A DNA stretch of 34,639 bases from Candidatus Cloacimonadota bacterium (GTDB taxonomy: Bacteria; Cloacimonadota; Cloacimonadia; JGIOTU-2): NCBI GenBank assembly GCA_011043895.1, contig DRBZ01000004.1, positions 1-34,639 on the forward strand, given 5' to 3'. Every line of letters starts with the position of its first letter. Positions within the stretch are counted from its first letter, which is position 1. The notes beneath the pieces are model-generated. The model was given only the letters and a program-made list of their open reading frames with translations. It made no database searches and was not told the DNA's origin. Of this stretch, positions 6,737-16,675 are shown in pieces. Position numbers and translations under genes: made by a program.

Positions 6737-8242
6737 TTACATTTGGTTTGGATCGCAATTCTTCACATACGCTTTCAATTCCTGTGAGAACTCGAAGGCA
6801 CAGACTATTTTATCATAATCAATAGGTACATTGTTGAGATATTGTAATACGAGAAACTGCTTATCATCATCGGGAAGAACACCAGCAAAGAAAAATCCAA
6901 ACATTTCAAGTTGTGGAACACATTTCATCAAATTGTTATCACACATATCGATCTGCAGTTCAATCACTTCTATCTTTTTCATACAAAGTTCTCGTACACG
7001 TTGCTTGATCTCTTCCTCAAAATATTTTCCGACAGCGTTGACATACAGACATGCCCAAGCGATAGACTCCATTACCTCAACTTCAATATCTGATTGCACA
7101 AATTTATCTTTTTCTTCCTTGAGATTTTTGGGAGTATTAATTATAGCATCCAGTCCTATATTGTTATAAATTTTTTCAATCATACTCTTATGATGCATAG
7201 GGGCATAAATCTCAACATCCTGATCCACGAGCTTCTTATATACAATAATCATGGATTCCCGTTGTGTACCCTGATCTTTCATGCCTTTGAAGGTTTTTGG
7301 AGGATCCATCGCGAGTCTTATACCACATGCTTTATACCCACATTTATGCAATGCCTTTTGCGAAAAAGGATGAGTAGTAACGGCATCAGCCATAATGCCT
7401 TTTATTCCTCTTTTTCCTGCAAGTTCATCGAGTAGCTCATTCAATCTGGTCATACATCCCTGACCGCGGAATTTTGGTTTTGTAAATGCCATACCGAGTT
7501 CCGGAACCTTACTTCTTTTACCTAAAAATTCAAGTGCAGCATGTCCCATCACTTCATTTGTTTCATCAGTAACTGCTACTGAACAGATAAGTTCACCGGT
7601 TTTATTCATTTCTATGAGACGTTCAGGATAATAAATATTCTCCATGAAATAGGTATATCCATAGGTTCTGTAGGCACATTGAGAAATCTCGATTGCCTGT
7701 TCTGGCTTGAGAAGCATGGTAGTGAAGAGAATTTTCACCAGATTTTTTTTATCTATATGAGTTGGTTCCTCATATGCTTCCATCTGAGATTCTTTGAAAT
7801 ACTCATCGATATGTTTTTGGTCGACGAATTTTATAAGCCGTACTTCCTTTCCCCCATATCCGAGGTTGTGAAATGATATTTTGTCGACACTTCCTTTCAT
7901 CAATTTGAATCCAAGCCCTCGCTGTTCAATTCCTTCAAGTGATTGTTCGGCGGAGAATTCTTCTACCCGATTTGGATCGAAAGGAAGCCCTTTATCCCTA
8001 ATTATAACTTTAAATTCTATTGAATTTATCTCGCAGAGTATATCAAAATGCTCTTCTTGTTCTGGTAAAAAAGCATGTTTTATTACATTCGTAATTGCTT
8101 CCTCTACAGCTACGTTAAAAAGCGTAATATCCTTTCTGGAAAAATTCACCAGCCGTCCGAGTTCCTCGATATATGCTTGTGCGGCAGGTAAATACTTTAA
8201 ACTTACAGGCAGGTGCAAAGAAGAAATATTTTTATTGCCCAT
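6737..8242 (-). CDS. RsbW-like HATPase domain fused to GNAT acetyltransferase
   Basis: N-terminal VAVEEAITNVIKHAF...VIIRDKGLPFDP...GLGFKLMKGSVD (GHKL ATPase). Middle MGHAALEF...ELGMAFTKPKFRGQGCMTRLNELL...GYKACG (GNAT). ATG at 8242 preceded by GAAAGGA. Confidence 0.82.
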   Translation of the reverse strand: MGNKNISSLHLPVSLKYLPAAQAYIEELGRLVNFSRKDITLFNVAVEEAITNVIKHAFLPEQEEHFDILCEINSIEFKVIIRDKGLPFDPNRVEEFSAEQSLEGIEQRGLGFKLMKGSVDKISFHNLGYGGKEVRLIKFVDQKHIDEYFKESQMEAYEEPTHIDKKNLVKILFTTMLLKPEQAIEISQCAYRTYGYTYFMENIYYPERLIEMNKTGELICSVAVTDETNEVMGHAALEFLGKRSKVPELGMAFTKPKFRGQGCMTRLNELLDELAGKRGIKGIMADAVTTHPFSQKALHKCGYKACGIRLAMDPPKTFKGMKDQGTQRESMIIVYKKLVDQDVEIYAPMHHKSMIEKIYNNIGLDAIINTPKNLKEEKDKFVQSDIEVEVMESIAWACLYVNAVGKYFEEEIKQRVRELCMKKIEVIELQIDMCDNNLMKCVPQLEMFGFFFAGVLPDDDKQFLVLQYLNNVPIDYDKIVCAFEFSQELKAYVKNCDPNQM

Positions 8243-8471
8243 GTGGATTCCTTTCAAAAAAAGTAATGTTTTTGTTTTCTTTTAATAATAAATTGCCAAG
8301 GACAATGCGAATCGTTGAAATTTTTAGCTTGCTTTTACTCAACTATATGTGCCAACAATGAAAGATATGTGCTCACTTTTCTAAGTGCAGGAAGTTAGTT
8401 ACACAACAATTCCTTGCATATATTCCAGATTCACTTATTTTATGGCGCAAGAATTATTACAGGAGGTACAC

Positions 8472-8774
8472 ATGTGTGATTGTAAACATGAACATCAAAA
8501 CGATTTGACCAATGCAACGCAGGACATGACCCGTGCATTGAACTCATTGATTGAAGAACTGGAAGCTGTTGACTGGTATAACCAACGAGTTGATGCTTGC
8601 GATGATGAAGAACTTGCAGCAATCCTTGCACACAACCGTGACGAAGAAAAAGAGCATGCCGCAATGCTTTTAGAATGGATTCGCCGTCAGGATCCAATAT
8701 TTGGTCATGAGTTGAAGAACTATCTCTTTACGGAAGGTTCTCTTGCAGATCTTGAACATGAACATCATGAGTAA
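8472..8774 (+). CDS. Encapsulated ferritin-like protein (EncFtn)
   Basis: LNSLIEELEAVDWYNQRVDACDDEELAAILAHNRDEEKEHAAMLLEWIRRQDPIFGHELKNYLF matches the EncFtn signature. RBS AGGAGG directly before ATG 8472. Confidence 0.85.
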   Translation: MCDCKHEHQNDLTNATQDMTRALNSLIEELEAVDWYNQRVDACDDEELAAILAHNRDEEKEHAAMLLEWIRRQDPIFGHELKNYLFTEGSLADLEHEHHE

Positions 8775-8893
8775 GCAGTAAGAATATCAATTTCGTGCCT
8801 TCCACCTAAGTAAGAAGATGGCTTTTTCATGATTAAAATTCCCTTTTTGCATAGCCAAAGGATTCTCGACCTGTGAAAATCTTTAGGATAATT

Positions 8894-8983
8894 CCACCGG
8901 ATTATCTCGTGGCTATTCATATAATTTTCTATATGTTTTTATCATGCTTTTGTGTGTTTGCACTTAACATGATTGTTTCATTA
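8894..8983. repeat. Dispersed intergenic repeat, copy A
   Basis: CCACCGGATTATCTCGTGGCTATTCATATAATTTTCTATAT...TGTGTGTTTGCACTTAACATGATTGTTTCAT aligns with 14301-14390. Confidence 0.7.
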
Positions 8984-10066
8984 GAACCTGAGAGTAAGTT
9001 GTTGCGGGAGATTTACCCCATCCTTTTCAAGATTCGAGACACTAATGCCCAGCAGTCTCACTCTGCACTGCTTCACAAGTGTCTCATCAAGTAATTTCGT
9101 GGCTGTTGAATAAATGATGTGCTTATCATTTGTTGGTTTATTGATAGTCCTGCTTCTTGTCGCCTGATAGAAATCGGGATACTTGATCTTCAGAGTTATC
9201 GTTCTACCAAGAGCATTATGTTTCTTCATCCGTTCCTCGATTTTTTCTGCACATTGTTGCAGATAATCTTTCATTGCATCTGGATCATCGAGATCAACAG
9301 CAAATGTATTCTCATTCCCTATCGATTTTCTTTCTCGCTCTGGAGTGACTTCCCGTTTATCAATCCCACGAACAACATAATAATAGTATTTCCCTGTCTT
9401 ACCAAAATGACGAACGAGTTCTTCCAACGATTGTGCTTTCAGGTCTTTACCACAGTGAATTCCAAGGTTCTTCATCTTTTTTTCTGTGATTTTCCCGATA
9501 CCATAGAATTTACCAATGGGAAGCTTCTCAAGCACTTCTTTTGCTTTTTCAGGAGGTATAACAACCAGTCCATCAGGTTTTTCCATATCAGAAGCAACTT
9601 TTGCCAGGAATTTATTATACGACACACCTGCAGAAGCAGTAAGTTTGGTTTTCTCGAGTATCCTCTTTTTGATCTCTTTTGCAATGAGTGTAGCAGATTT
9701 CATCCCTTTTTTATTGTAGGTAACATCCAAATATGCTTCGTCGATGGAGACAGGTTCAACCAAGTGAGAAAATTCATCAAAAATACCTCTTATCTGTTTT
9801 GAGATCTGACTATACACTTCATAACGTCCATGAACAAAAATTGCATGGGGACAGAGTTTATAGGCAATTGCGCTTGCCATTGCTGAATGGATCCCGTATT
9901 TTCTTGCTTCGTAAGAACAGGTGGCGACAACTCCCCTGCTGCCCGGATCACCTCCAACGATCAGGGGTTTACCCTTATATTCAGGATGATCTCGCACCTC
10001 AACTGCCGCAAAGAATGCGTCCATGTCTATATGTATTATTTTCTTTATCGGAGTATTCTCTTTCAT
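8981..10066 (-). CDS. dinB: DNA polymerase IV
   Basis: IIHIDMDAFFAAVEVRDHPEYKGKPLIVGG...ATCSYEARKYGI...SIDEAYLDVT...ASAGVSYNKFLAKVASDMEKPDG. Confidence 0.95.
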   Translation of the reverse strand: MKENTPIKKIIHIDMDAFFAAVEVRDHPEYKGKPLIVGGDPGSRGVVATCSYEARKYGIHSAMASAIAYKLCPHAIFVHGRYEVYSQISKQIRGIFDEFSHLVEPVSIDEAYLDVTYNKKGMKSATLIAKEIKKRILEKTKLTASAGVSYNKFLAKVASDMEKPDGLVVIPPEKAKEVLEKLPIGKFYGIGKITEKKMKNLGIHCGKDLKAQSLEELVRHFGKTGKYYYYVVRGIDKREVTPERERKSIGNENTFAVDLDDPDAMKDYLQQCAEKIEERMKKHNALGRTITLKIKYPDFYQATRSRTINKPTNDKHIIYSTATKLLDETLVKQCRVRLLGISVSNLEKDGVNLPQQLTLRF

Positions 10067-10075
10067 AAATTAATC

Positions 10076-10804
10076 TTAACTCAACGTCATACTCAATTTG
10101 TTTATGAAGGCGTAGTCCACTGAAACTGAATTGGGAATCTTTATTATTGTCAATGCAGGATTGTGATAATCATTATTATCAATAACAATATTTACTTTTT
10201 CCTCAGGCTTATATTTCTCAAAATAAATTTCTTGCGCAGGAAAATAGCGTTTCTCATATTTCTCTTTGAGTAAATCTATATTATTAAAATATATTCCATC
10301 ACGCTTGATTGCACGTTTCAACGCTTCACAAAAATCTACCTTTAAAAAAACGGTTATATCCCAGTAGTCAGATATTTCCTTACGCATGAGAAATATTCCA
10401 TCAAAGATCAGAATCGCATCTCTGGAAATGCTTATTGGTTCATCATGTACAGGAGTATCTTTTTTATAATCAAATATCCGAGTTCTTATTTCTGAATCAT
10501 TGCTTTTACATAAAGGATCGAGCAGCACTTCTCGTAATTTTGAATAATCAAATGAATCCTCAAAATAACCAATCGGTGATACTTCTCCCCTGCTCATCCT
10601 GATATGCTTTGGATTATGAAATCCATCTATCGATGCACGTATTACTTCTCTGCTAGTGAGCTTTTTTATGTGTTCTACCAGCAAATCGGCGATAGTGGTT
10701 TTACCTGAAGCATCAATGCCATCAATACCCACTTTTACAGGTTTCTCAGAATTGTATCTCAAAATGAAACCTGATAGGATATCCAATAACTCAGATTGCT
10801 TCAT
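10076..10804 (-). CDS. Uridine kinase-like P-loop kinase
   Basis: KVGIDGIDASGKTTIADLL Walker A, RASIDGFHNPK, ILIFDGIFLMRKEISDYWD. Confidence 0.8.
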   Translation of the reverse strand: MKQSELLDILSGFILRYNSEKPVKVGIDGIDASGKTTIADLLVEHIKKLTSREVIRASIDGFHNPKHIRMSRGEVSPIGYFEDSFDYSKLREVLLDPLCKSNDSEIRTRIFDYKKDTPVHDEPISISRDAILIFDGIFLMRKEISDYWDITVFLKVDFCEALKRAIKRDGIYFNNIDLLKEKYEKRYFPAQEIYFEKYKPEEKVNIVIDNNDYHNPALTIIKIPNSVSVDYAFINKLSMTLS

Positions 10805-10948
10805 ATAAATCCATATTCAGTTCGAATAGTAATATTCTATATTCATAATTTATCTATATTGTGCTATTTTACTACGTCAACTTTTTCAGGTAATGACTTG
10901 AGAATACAATCGTTATTTACATGTTGTTATAAAGATAGAATGATTACA

Positions 10949-12883
10949 TTAAGATTTTTTATTAATCCATTTTTGAGAAAGAATCCTGTAATCCCCTTTT
11001 CGTACCGTTATTCCTTCACCATCAAAATGTACTAATAGCAACAATCCAACTTTCCTATTCCCACCAAGAATATCACGGAATTCCGCTACAGTAATGGTAT
11101 CATGAGAATGAAGATAATCAAGTAACTTTTTTTGAGCGTCCTCAATAATTGAAGCATGAATGAAAAAACCTTCAATCGGCACAATGAGTTTTTTCTCAAC
11201 AAGATACTCAACTATTTGTTCGAGTTCCTTCTCTGAAATTCTTTTTTTTTGAGCAAGAGCAATCAAATCACCAGGTGCGGGAACATTCAATCCAAGCTCG
11301 ATGAATAGAGTGTTAATGAAATCTATCTTTTCTTGCTGGTCAGAAGTAATCTCATTCTGCTGTTCAGTTAACGCATAGGTTTTTTCCACTTGCTTACAAA
11401 ACCCCCTATCGATCATTTCTTTCAATACCATAGATAAAAATTTTTGTTGATTCTCTCCGTTCATATCTAAGATGCCTGCCAGCTCTTCAAATGTTTTTCC
11501 TTTTTGTACAAGTGGATGAGAATGATGATGCTTCCTGAGTTCAAATAGAATTTTATTCCATAGTTTTTTTGATTTATCTTTTGAATAGAGGAGCAATTCA
11601 TTGTCCATTTTATAAAAATCTATAGAATCGGATTTATCTGATACTACAAGCTCAAAGAGAATATCTTTCTTGGTGTTTGTCATAAGTGCGAGTTCTGTAA
11701 GCGTGACTAGTGACTGGTTTTTCTTCACTTCAGCAGATATGAAACCCATAAGACCTTTATCTGAAATTTCACGAAGTTCACTGAGAACCTTTTCAGTTCT
11801 TCTTTTATGGTGCAGGGGATAAGGATCGAGAATTTTACCCCCGCCAAGCGTAATATCATTGGAAGTACTTCTTATGATAAAAGAATCTCCATATAATGGA
11901 TAACATGCTTTATCAAGATTTATCTGCACAAATCCTCTTTCTCCCTTGGTTAACGCATCCTTATCAAGAAGATGGATTCTGACTTGATCCTCAAACGTAT
12001 CCATCAAAAAGAGCGCATGATTCCAAACAGACAATGCTCTTTCGTGTTCAAACAATGTTATTTCAGCATCAATCATCTTCGTCGGTTTAATCAATTTTTC
12101 TGAAAGAAGCATACCTCTTTCAAAATCATCAATATCCAAACCTGTCACATTAAGCGACGCCCTATCACCAGTTCTCACAAGATCAACTTTCTCACCATGA
12201 TGCTCAAGACCGCGAATTCGAAGCGTCTTCTCGCCAGGTAATAGGTAGAGTTTCGTAGATTTGGTTGCTTTCCCCTTGAGTACTGAACCATTCACTACTG
12301 TACCAAATCCTTGTACCGTGAAAATTCGATCGATATACATTCTGAAAAATTCCCCTTCAGAACGCTCTTCAATTGTTGCAGTAATATCTTCAATACACTG
12401 TATAAGCTTATCAATCCCCGTTCCATCAACAACGGATGTCTTGATAATTGGAGCATCCGCAAGGAACGTTTCTTCAATAAAATCCTGAATTTCCATCTCA
12501 ACCAGTTCAAGCATCTCGTCATCAACCAGGTCAGTTTTGGTCACTGCGATGATTCCTCTTTTGATACCGAGCAACTCCATGATCTGCAGATGTTCTCTGG
12601 TCTGAGGCATAATACTCGAGTCTGCAGCTATGGTAAAGAGAACGAAATCTATAGTACTCGCTCCTGCTATCATTGTATTTATGAAATCCTTGTGCCCCGG
12701 AACATCAATTATGCCAATACTGTTTCCATTCGGAAGATCGAGATGTGTAAATCCAAGATGTATCGTAATTCCCCGCTCCTTTTCCTCTTTATGGGTATCG
12801 CAATCATATTGTGTAAGAGATTGAATAAGCGCAGTCTTCCCGTGATCTACATGTCCTGCAGTTCCCATAATGAGATGTTTCAT
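10949..12883 (-). CDS. selB: Selenocysteine-specific translation elongation factor SelB
   Basis: MGTAGHVDHGKTALIQSLT...KEERGITIHLGF...IDVPGHKDFINTMIAG...VTKTDLVD. C-terminal winged-helix-like region. Follows selA. Confidence 0.95.
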   Translation of the reverse strand: MKHLIMGTAGHVDHGKTALIQSLTQYDCDTHKEEKERGITIHLGFTHLDLPNGNSIGIIDVPGHKDFINTMIAGASTIDFVLFTIAADSSIMPQTREHLQIMELLGIKRGIIAVTKTDLVDDEMLELVEMEIQDFIEETFLADAPIIKTSVVDGTGIDKLIQCIEDITATIEERSEGEFFRMYIDRIFTVQGFGTVVNGSVLKGKATKSTKLYLLPGEKTLRIRGLEHHGEKVDLVRTGDRASLNVTGLDIDDFERGMLLSEKLIKPTKMIDAEITLFEHERALSVWNHALFLMDTFEDQVRIHLLDKDALTKGERGFVQINLDKACYPLYGDSFIIRSTSNDITLGGGKILDPYPLHHKRRTEKVLSELREISDKGLMGFISAEVKKNQSLVTLTELALMTNTKKDILFELVVSDKSDSIDFYKMDNELLLYSKDKSKKLWNKILFELRKHHHSHPLVQKGKTFEELAGILDMNGENQQKFLSMVLKEMIDRGFCKQVEKTYALTEQQNEITSDQQEKIDFINTLFIELGLNVPAPGDLIALAQKKRISEKELEQIVEYLVEKKLIVPIEGFFIHASIIEDAQKKLLDYLHSHDTITVAEFRDILGGNRKVGLLLLVHFDGEGITVRKGDYRILSQKWINKKS

Positions 12884-12887
12884 GAAC

Positions 12888-14276
12888 CTAATCCTGTGTT
12901 ACTATTTTGATGATACTCTCCGCACAGTGTTTCACATCGTTATTATCAAGTGTATAGACATCAAAAATGATCTCGCCCTCTTTCAGGATTCCCAAAACAG
13001 GCTTATCGATCATAAGTAGTGAATGATAGAGTACTTCGGGAGTAATTTCCTCTTTCTCCAGATCAAGTTGTATTGCGTAGCTGGGAATATCTAAATCCGG
13101 CAGAGAACCACCTCCCGTATGAGCTGTACTTGGTATTATTGTATTCTTAATTGAAGATTCATTCAAAAGATTTGCAAATTTTTCCGCACGATTTTTCACT
13201 ATTCTATCACTCTGATTCAGCATTCTAAAACCAGGTATAGTATTGAAGAGCGTCTCATCCTTGAGATAGCTTCTCAGTACTGATGAAAGTGCAGTAATTG
13301 TCATCTTTCCTACTCTTAACACTCTCATTAAAGGAGATCTTCGTAATTGCTCTATTAAAATTTTCTTTCCTGCTATTATTCCAGCCTGAGGTCCTCCGAG
13401 AAGTTTATCACAACTGAACATCACAAGATCTGCACCAGACTGTAAGGCACTTCGCACATCAGGTTCATGTTTCACAGGGAGTCCTTTCGGCTTTCTGAGT
13501 AATCCAGAACCCATATCAAAAATGCAGAGCAGATTATTCTCGTGAGCAAAGTGTGCTAATTCTTTCGTTTCGACTTCTTCTGAGAAACCTTTGATCGAAT
13601 AATTAGATTTATGTGCTTTGAACACTACGGCAGTATTTTCGGTTATTGCTTGTTTATAATCTGCTAATTGTGTGCGATTTGTGGTTCCGACTTCGATCAT
13701 GATCGCACCACTCTGCTTCATAATATCAGGAATTCGGAACGATCCACCTATTTCTATCAACTCGCCGCGTGAAATAAGTGCTTCTTTACCCAAAGAAAAA
13801 GTATGCAAAGCAAGAAAAACACCCGCCGCATTATTATTCACGACGATCGCATCTTCTGCACCGGTAGTGTATCGTATCAAATCTGTAATATGATACTCTC
13901 TATGCCCACGTTTGGCAGTTTTAAGATCAAATTCAAGATTACAGTACCCTTCAATAATAGAAGCAACATCCTGTGATATTTTCTTTCCGAGAGGAGCCCT
14001 GCCCAGATTCGTATGAAGGACGATCCCTGTTGCATTTACAACTTTTTTCAAAGACTGTCTTCCGATTGAGTACACTCGTGATAAAATTTGATGAATTATT
14101 ACTTCTTCCTCAGGAAGCTTCTTACCACTCAAAATATCGCTTCTAAGTTCCTTGATTGATTCTCTTATCGCTTCCTTTACCAGCTCTTCTCCGAATTCTA
14201 TTTGTAATGATTGGAAAACTTCTTTCTTTAGTAAGATATCAACACCGGGAATATTTCTGAGATCTTTCTTGTTCAT
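12888..14276 (-). CDS. selA: L-seryl-tRNA(Sec) selenium transferase SelA
   Basis: NATGIVLHTNLGRAPLG...YCNLEFDLKTAKRGHR...VNNNAAGVFLALHTFS...FSCDKLLGGPQAGIIAGKK. Confidence 0.96.
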   Translation of the reverse strand: MNKKDLRNIPGVDILLKKEVFQSLQIEFGEELVKEAIRESIKELRSDILSGKKLPEEEVIIHQILSRVYSIGRQSLKKVVNATGIVLHTNLGRAPLGKKISQDVASIIEGYCNLEFDLKTAKRGHREYHITDLIRYTTGAEDAIVVNNNAAGVFLALHTFSLGKEALISRGELIEIGGSFRIPDIMKQSGAIMIEVGTTNRTQLADYKQAITENTAVVFKAHKSNYSIKGFSEEVETKELAHFAHENNLLCIFDMGSGLLRKPKGLPVKHEPDVRSALQSGADLVMFSCDKLLGGPQAGIIAGKKILIEQLRRSPLMRVLRVGKMTITALSSVLRSYLKDETLFNTIPGFRMLNQSDRIVKNRAEKFANLLNESSIKNTIIPSTAHTGGGSLPDLDIPSYAIQLDLEKEEITPEVLYHSLLMIDKPVLGILKEGEIIFDVYTLDNNDVKHCAESIIKIVTQD

Positions 14277-14300
14277 ATAATTAAAATTCCTTTTTGATTT

Positions 14301-14390
14301 GCCACGAGATCATCTCGTGGGTATTCATAGATATTCTATATAATTTAATCATCCTCCTGTGTGTCTGCGTCAAACATGGATGTTTCATGT
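14301..14390. repeat. Dispersed intergenic repeat, copy B, with palindrome CCACGAGA-TCA-TCTCGTGG
   Basis: Shares order and sequence with copy A (...TCTCGTGG.TATTCATA...TGTGTGTNTGC...AACATG.TTGTTTCAT). Confidence 0.72.
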
Positions 14391-14414
14391 TCTCTCCTGT
14401 TCATTAATAAAAAA

Positions 14415-14512
14415 TGGCCGAGAGGGCAGGAATCGAACCTGCCATGGACGGTGTTATCCGCTCACTACTGGTTTTGAAGACCAGCTGGAACACCAGTTCC
14501 TTCCTCTCAACC
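14415..14512 (-). tRNA. selC: tRNA-Sec (anticodon TCA)
   Basis: Minus strand GGTTGAGAGG...CTGGT-CTTCAAA-ACCAG anticodon arm, long variable arm, GCAGG-TTCGATT-CCTGC T arm, ending CCA. Adjacent to selA/selB. Confidence 0.93.
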
Positions 14513-14535
14513 GATAATATTCGAAAAGAAATCGA

Positions 14536-16458
14536 TTATTTCATGTAGACCATTTTTCTGGTCTGAGAAATGGAATCTCCTTGCAATCTATAGAAATAAA
14601 TTCCGCTTGCCACGGGTTTTTCACTTGAATTCAACCCATTCCACACAATAGTGCCTTGTGTGTCATCAAGTGTAAATTCATTTACTTTATCTCCGATGAT
14701 ATTGTAAATTGTGAGAGTTGCATGAGTACAATTTTTTGGCAAAGAGTATGAAATAGCTGTTGAACCCTTGAAAGGATTGGGAGAATTCTGACTTATATAG
14801 ATCGTCTCAATGTAAGGATCATCCACTGAAATCTGATGATGGTAATAAAGCGCACCCATATCAGCTCTTGTGCCATCTGGATCGGGTGGTGATGCCGGGT
14901 CACCTGTATCAATACATGGTGAAGTATCCTGAAGACTCCAATCAGCTGCTAATCCGTCATAAGTTGGACCGTCTCCGGTTGTTGGATCTAAGAATAAGGG
15001 ATCATCACTAATATTACCGGTTCCTGTGTAGCCACCTGTTACGCAAGAGTAAGTGACTGTTGGACTGCTACTAAAAGTCGTGAAGATCAAACCATCATGG
15101 ATAAGAATGCAGTTATTCACTATCGGACTTGAAGAAAGAAGATAGATGCATGCATAGTTTCCAATATTGTTTGCAATAGTATTATTTACCAAAGCTGCAT
15201 CCGAACCGTTCTTCATGCCTATTGCACCTGCAAACATTGCTTCATTATTCACTATGATGTTGTGGCTTATCGTGCATGATGAATTATCCAGGACAATACC
15301 TCCAGATAGAATTGAACTAGTATTATTGGAAATAGAATTTCCTGAGATCAAGACATCATTAGTTTCTATCACATTGATAGCGGGTCCCTTTTGAGAAGTA
15401 TTAGAATTCTCATAAAATATACTGTTAAGGATTTCAGCGGAAGAATTCTCAATTTCAACCGCACTTTCTGTCGCACCCGTGAAATAACAGTAATCAATCA
15501 CATTATCTTCCGAAGAATCAATGATCTTAATACCTTTCCACTGGTCATTAGTTGAGAATTCGATCAATCCTCTTTCAGAACCCTGTGCAATGATTTGTCC
15601 TTTCACCTCAAGTTTCGAATTACCATTCACAATGATTTCTGTATTCGGTTCTATATTCAGTAAGCATCCTGGTTGAATAGTTGTAGTTCCTGTTATCACA
15701 TACGGACTGTATGCAGAAGTCCATGTACCCGCAACGTTGCCGTAGATATTTGATGGATCTGTCACTGTGATGAAATCATCTTCCGTAAGAGTATTCGATT
15801 CAGTACCTTCATAAATGGTTAAAGATACGTCATAAGAACCTACTGCATCATACAGCCAGAAAGGATTTTCTTCATAACTATCTATGGTTCCATCACCATC
15901 AAGATCCCATTCCCATGTATCAGGATTACCAGATGAGGTGCTAGTAAATTGCACTCCAAGTTGAGGAGGACCTTGTGTGATGTTTGCTTCGAAGTTTGCA
16001 TACATTCCAAGTGAAGCGATTGCATCGTCTAGTGCAGAAGGTACACTACTCACGCCATTATCTCCATAATATAATACATATCCTCCACCAATGACTGCAA
16101 AGAATGGAATATATCCGTTGCCATAATCCCAATATATCGAGTTAATTTCTGCAGCATAGGGATAGGTTGCTCCATAAGCAGACCAGTTTGTCTCCGATAC
16201 AATATATACATGTCCAGTTGATTGGTAGTTCTGCCAGATAGTTTCAAGTTGCGGCGCCGCCGAAACACAGCCACTTCAACCAGTACCTCCCCAGAAAAAT
16301 ACGATTGCTTTCTGGGCATCTATCAAATCATAAATTGAGTGAGTTTCACCATTACTGTCCGTCCAGCTAAAATTATCAACTACATCTCCAACCTGATAGA
16401 CTGCAAATGCTGATGAACTCAATAGCAGTAGAAAAGCTAAAATTACTATTTTCTTCAT
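14536..16458 (-). CDS. Predicted secreted selenoprotein: signal peptide, thioredoxin-like head with UxxC, PKD, beta-helix, C-terminal sorting tail
   Basis: In-frame ORFs 16276-16458 and 14536-16053 are joined through one TGA (16278-16276): ...AIVFFWGGTG-U-SGCVSAAPQLETIWQNYQSTGHVYIVSE...GVSSVPSALDD... RBS AGGAGGAG before ATG 16458. Confidence 0.85.
16241..16266 (-). promoter_or_regulatory. Candidate bacterial SECIS hairpin, selenoprotein 1
   Basis: Downstream of UGA: upper stem CGGC-[GGC]-GCCG with a G-starting loop at +18, lower stem GUUU/AAAC. Hand-folded only. Confidence 0.5.
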
Positions 16459-16622
16459 TTGCTCCTCCTGTGTTATTTAACTTTCTAAATAAATTCCCCC
16501 GAAACCTTGTCAATTTTTTTTCATACATTTAGACTATAAATATCAATGTCTTCTGTCGGCTTACTATGATTTATTGTTCGAGCGGAATCGTAAACTCGGA
16601 CAATCGGAAGTTTTTCTATAAA

Positions 16623-16656
16623 AGAGAGCAGGAAAATATTAATTATCCTGCTCTCT
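16623..16656 (-). terminator. Rho-independent-type terminator hairpin downstream of the 16676-18853 gene
   Basis: AGAGAGCAGGA-N12-TCCTGCTCTCT, 11-bp perfect arms, followed on the minus strand by TTTATAG. Confidence 0.75.
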
Positions 16657-16675
16657 TGTGTGTATAAATTTTTGT

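Noticed and set aside
9119-9802. 227-aa plus-strand ORF opposite dinB, and similar long antisense ORFs (12311-12910, 9733-10068, 31163-31489)
   Set aside because: They mirror well-identified genes on the other strand and have no domain-like sequence; shadow ORFs.
16050-16319. 89-aa ORF on the minus strand covering the gap between the two halves of selenoprotein 1
   Set aside because: Different frame, no recognisable domain and biased composition (RRRRN). The frame continuous through the TGA gives a sensible thioredoxin-like protein.
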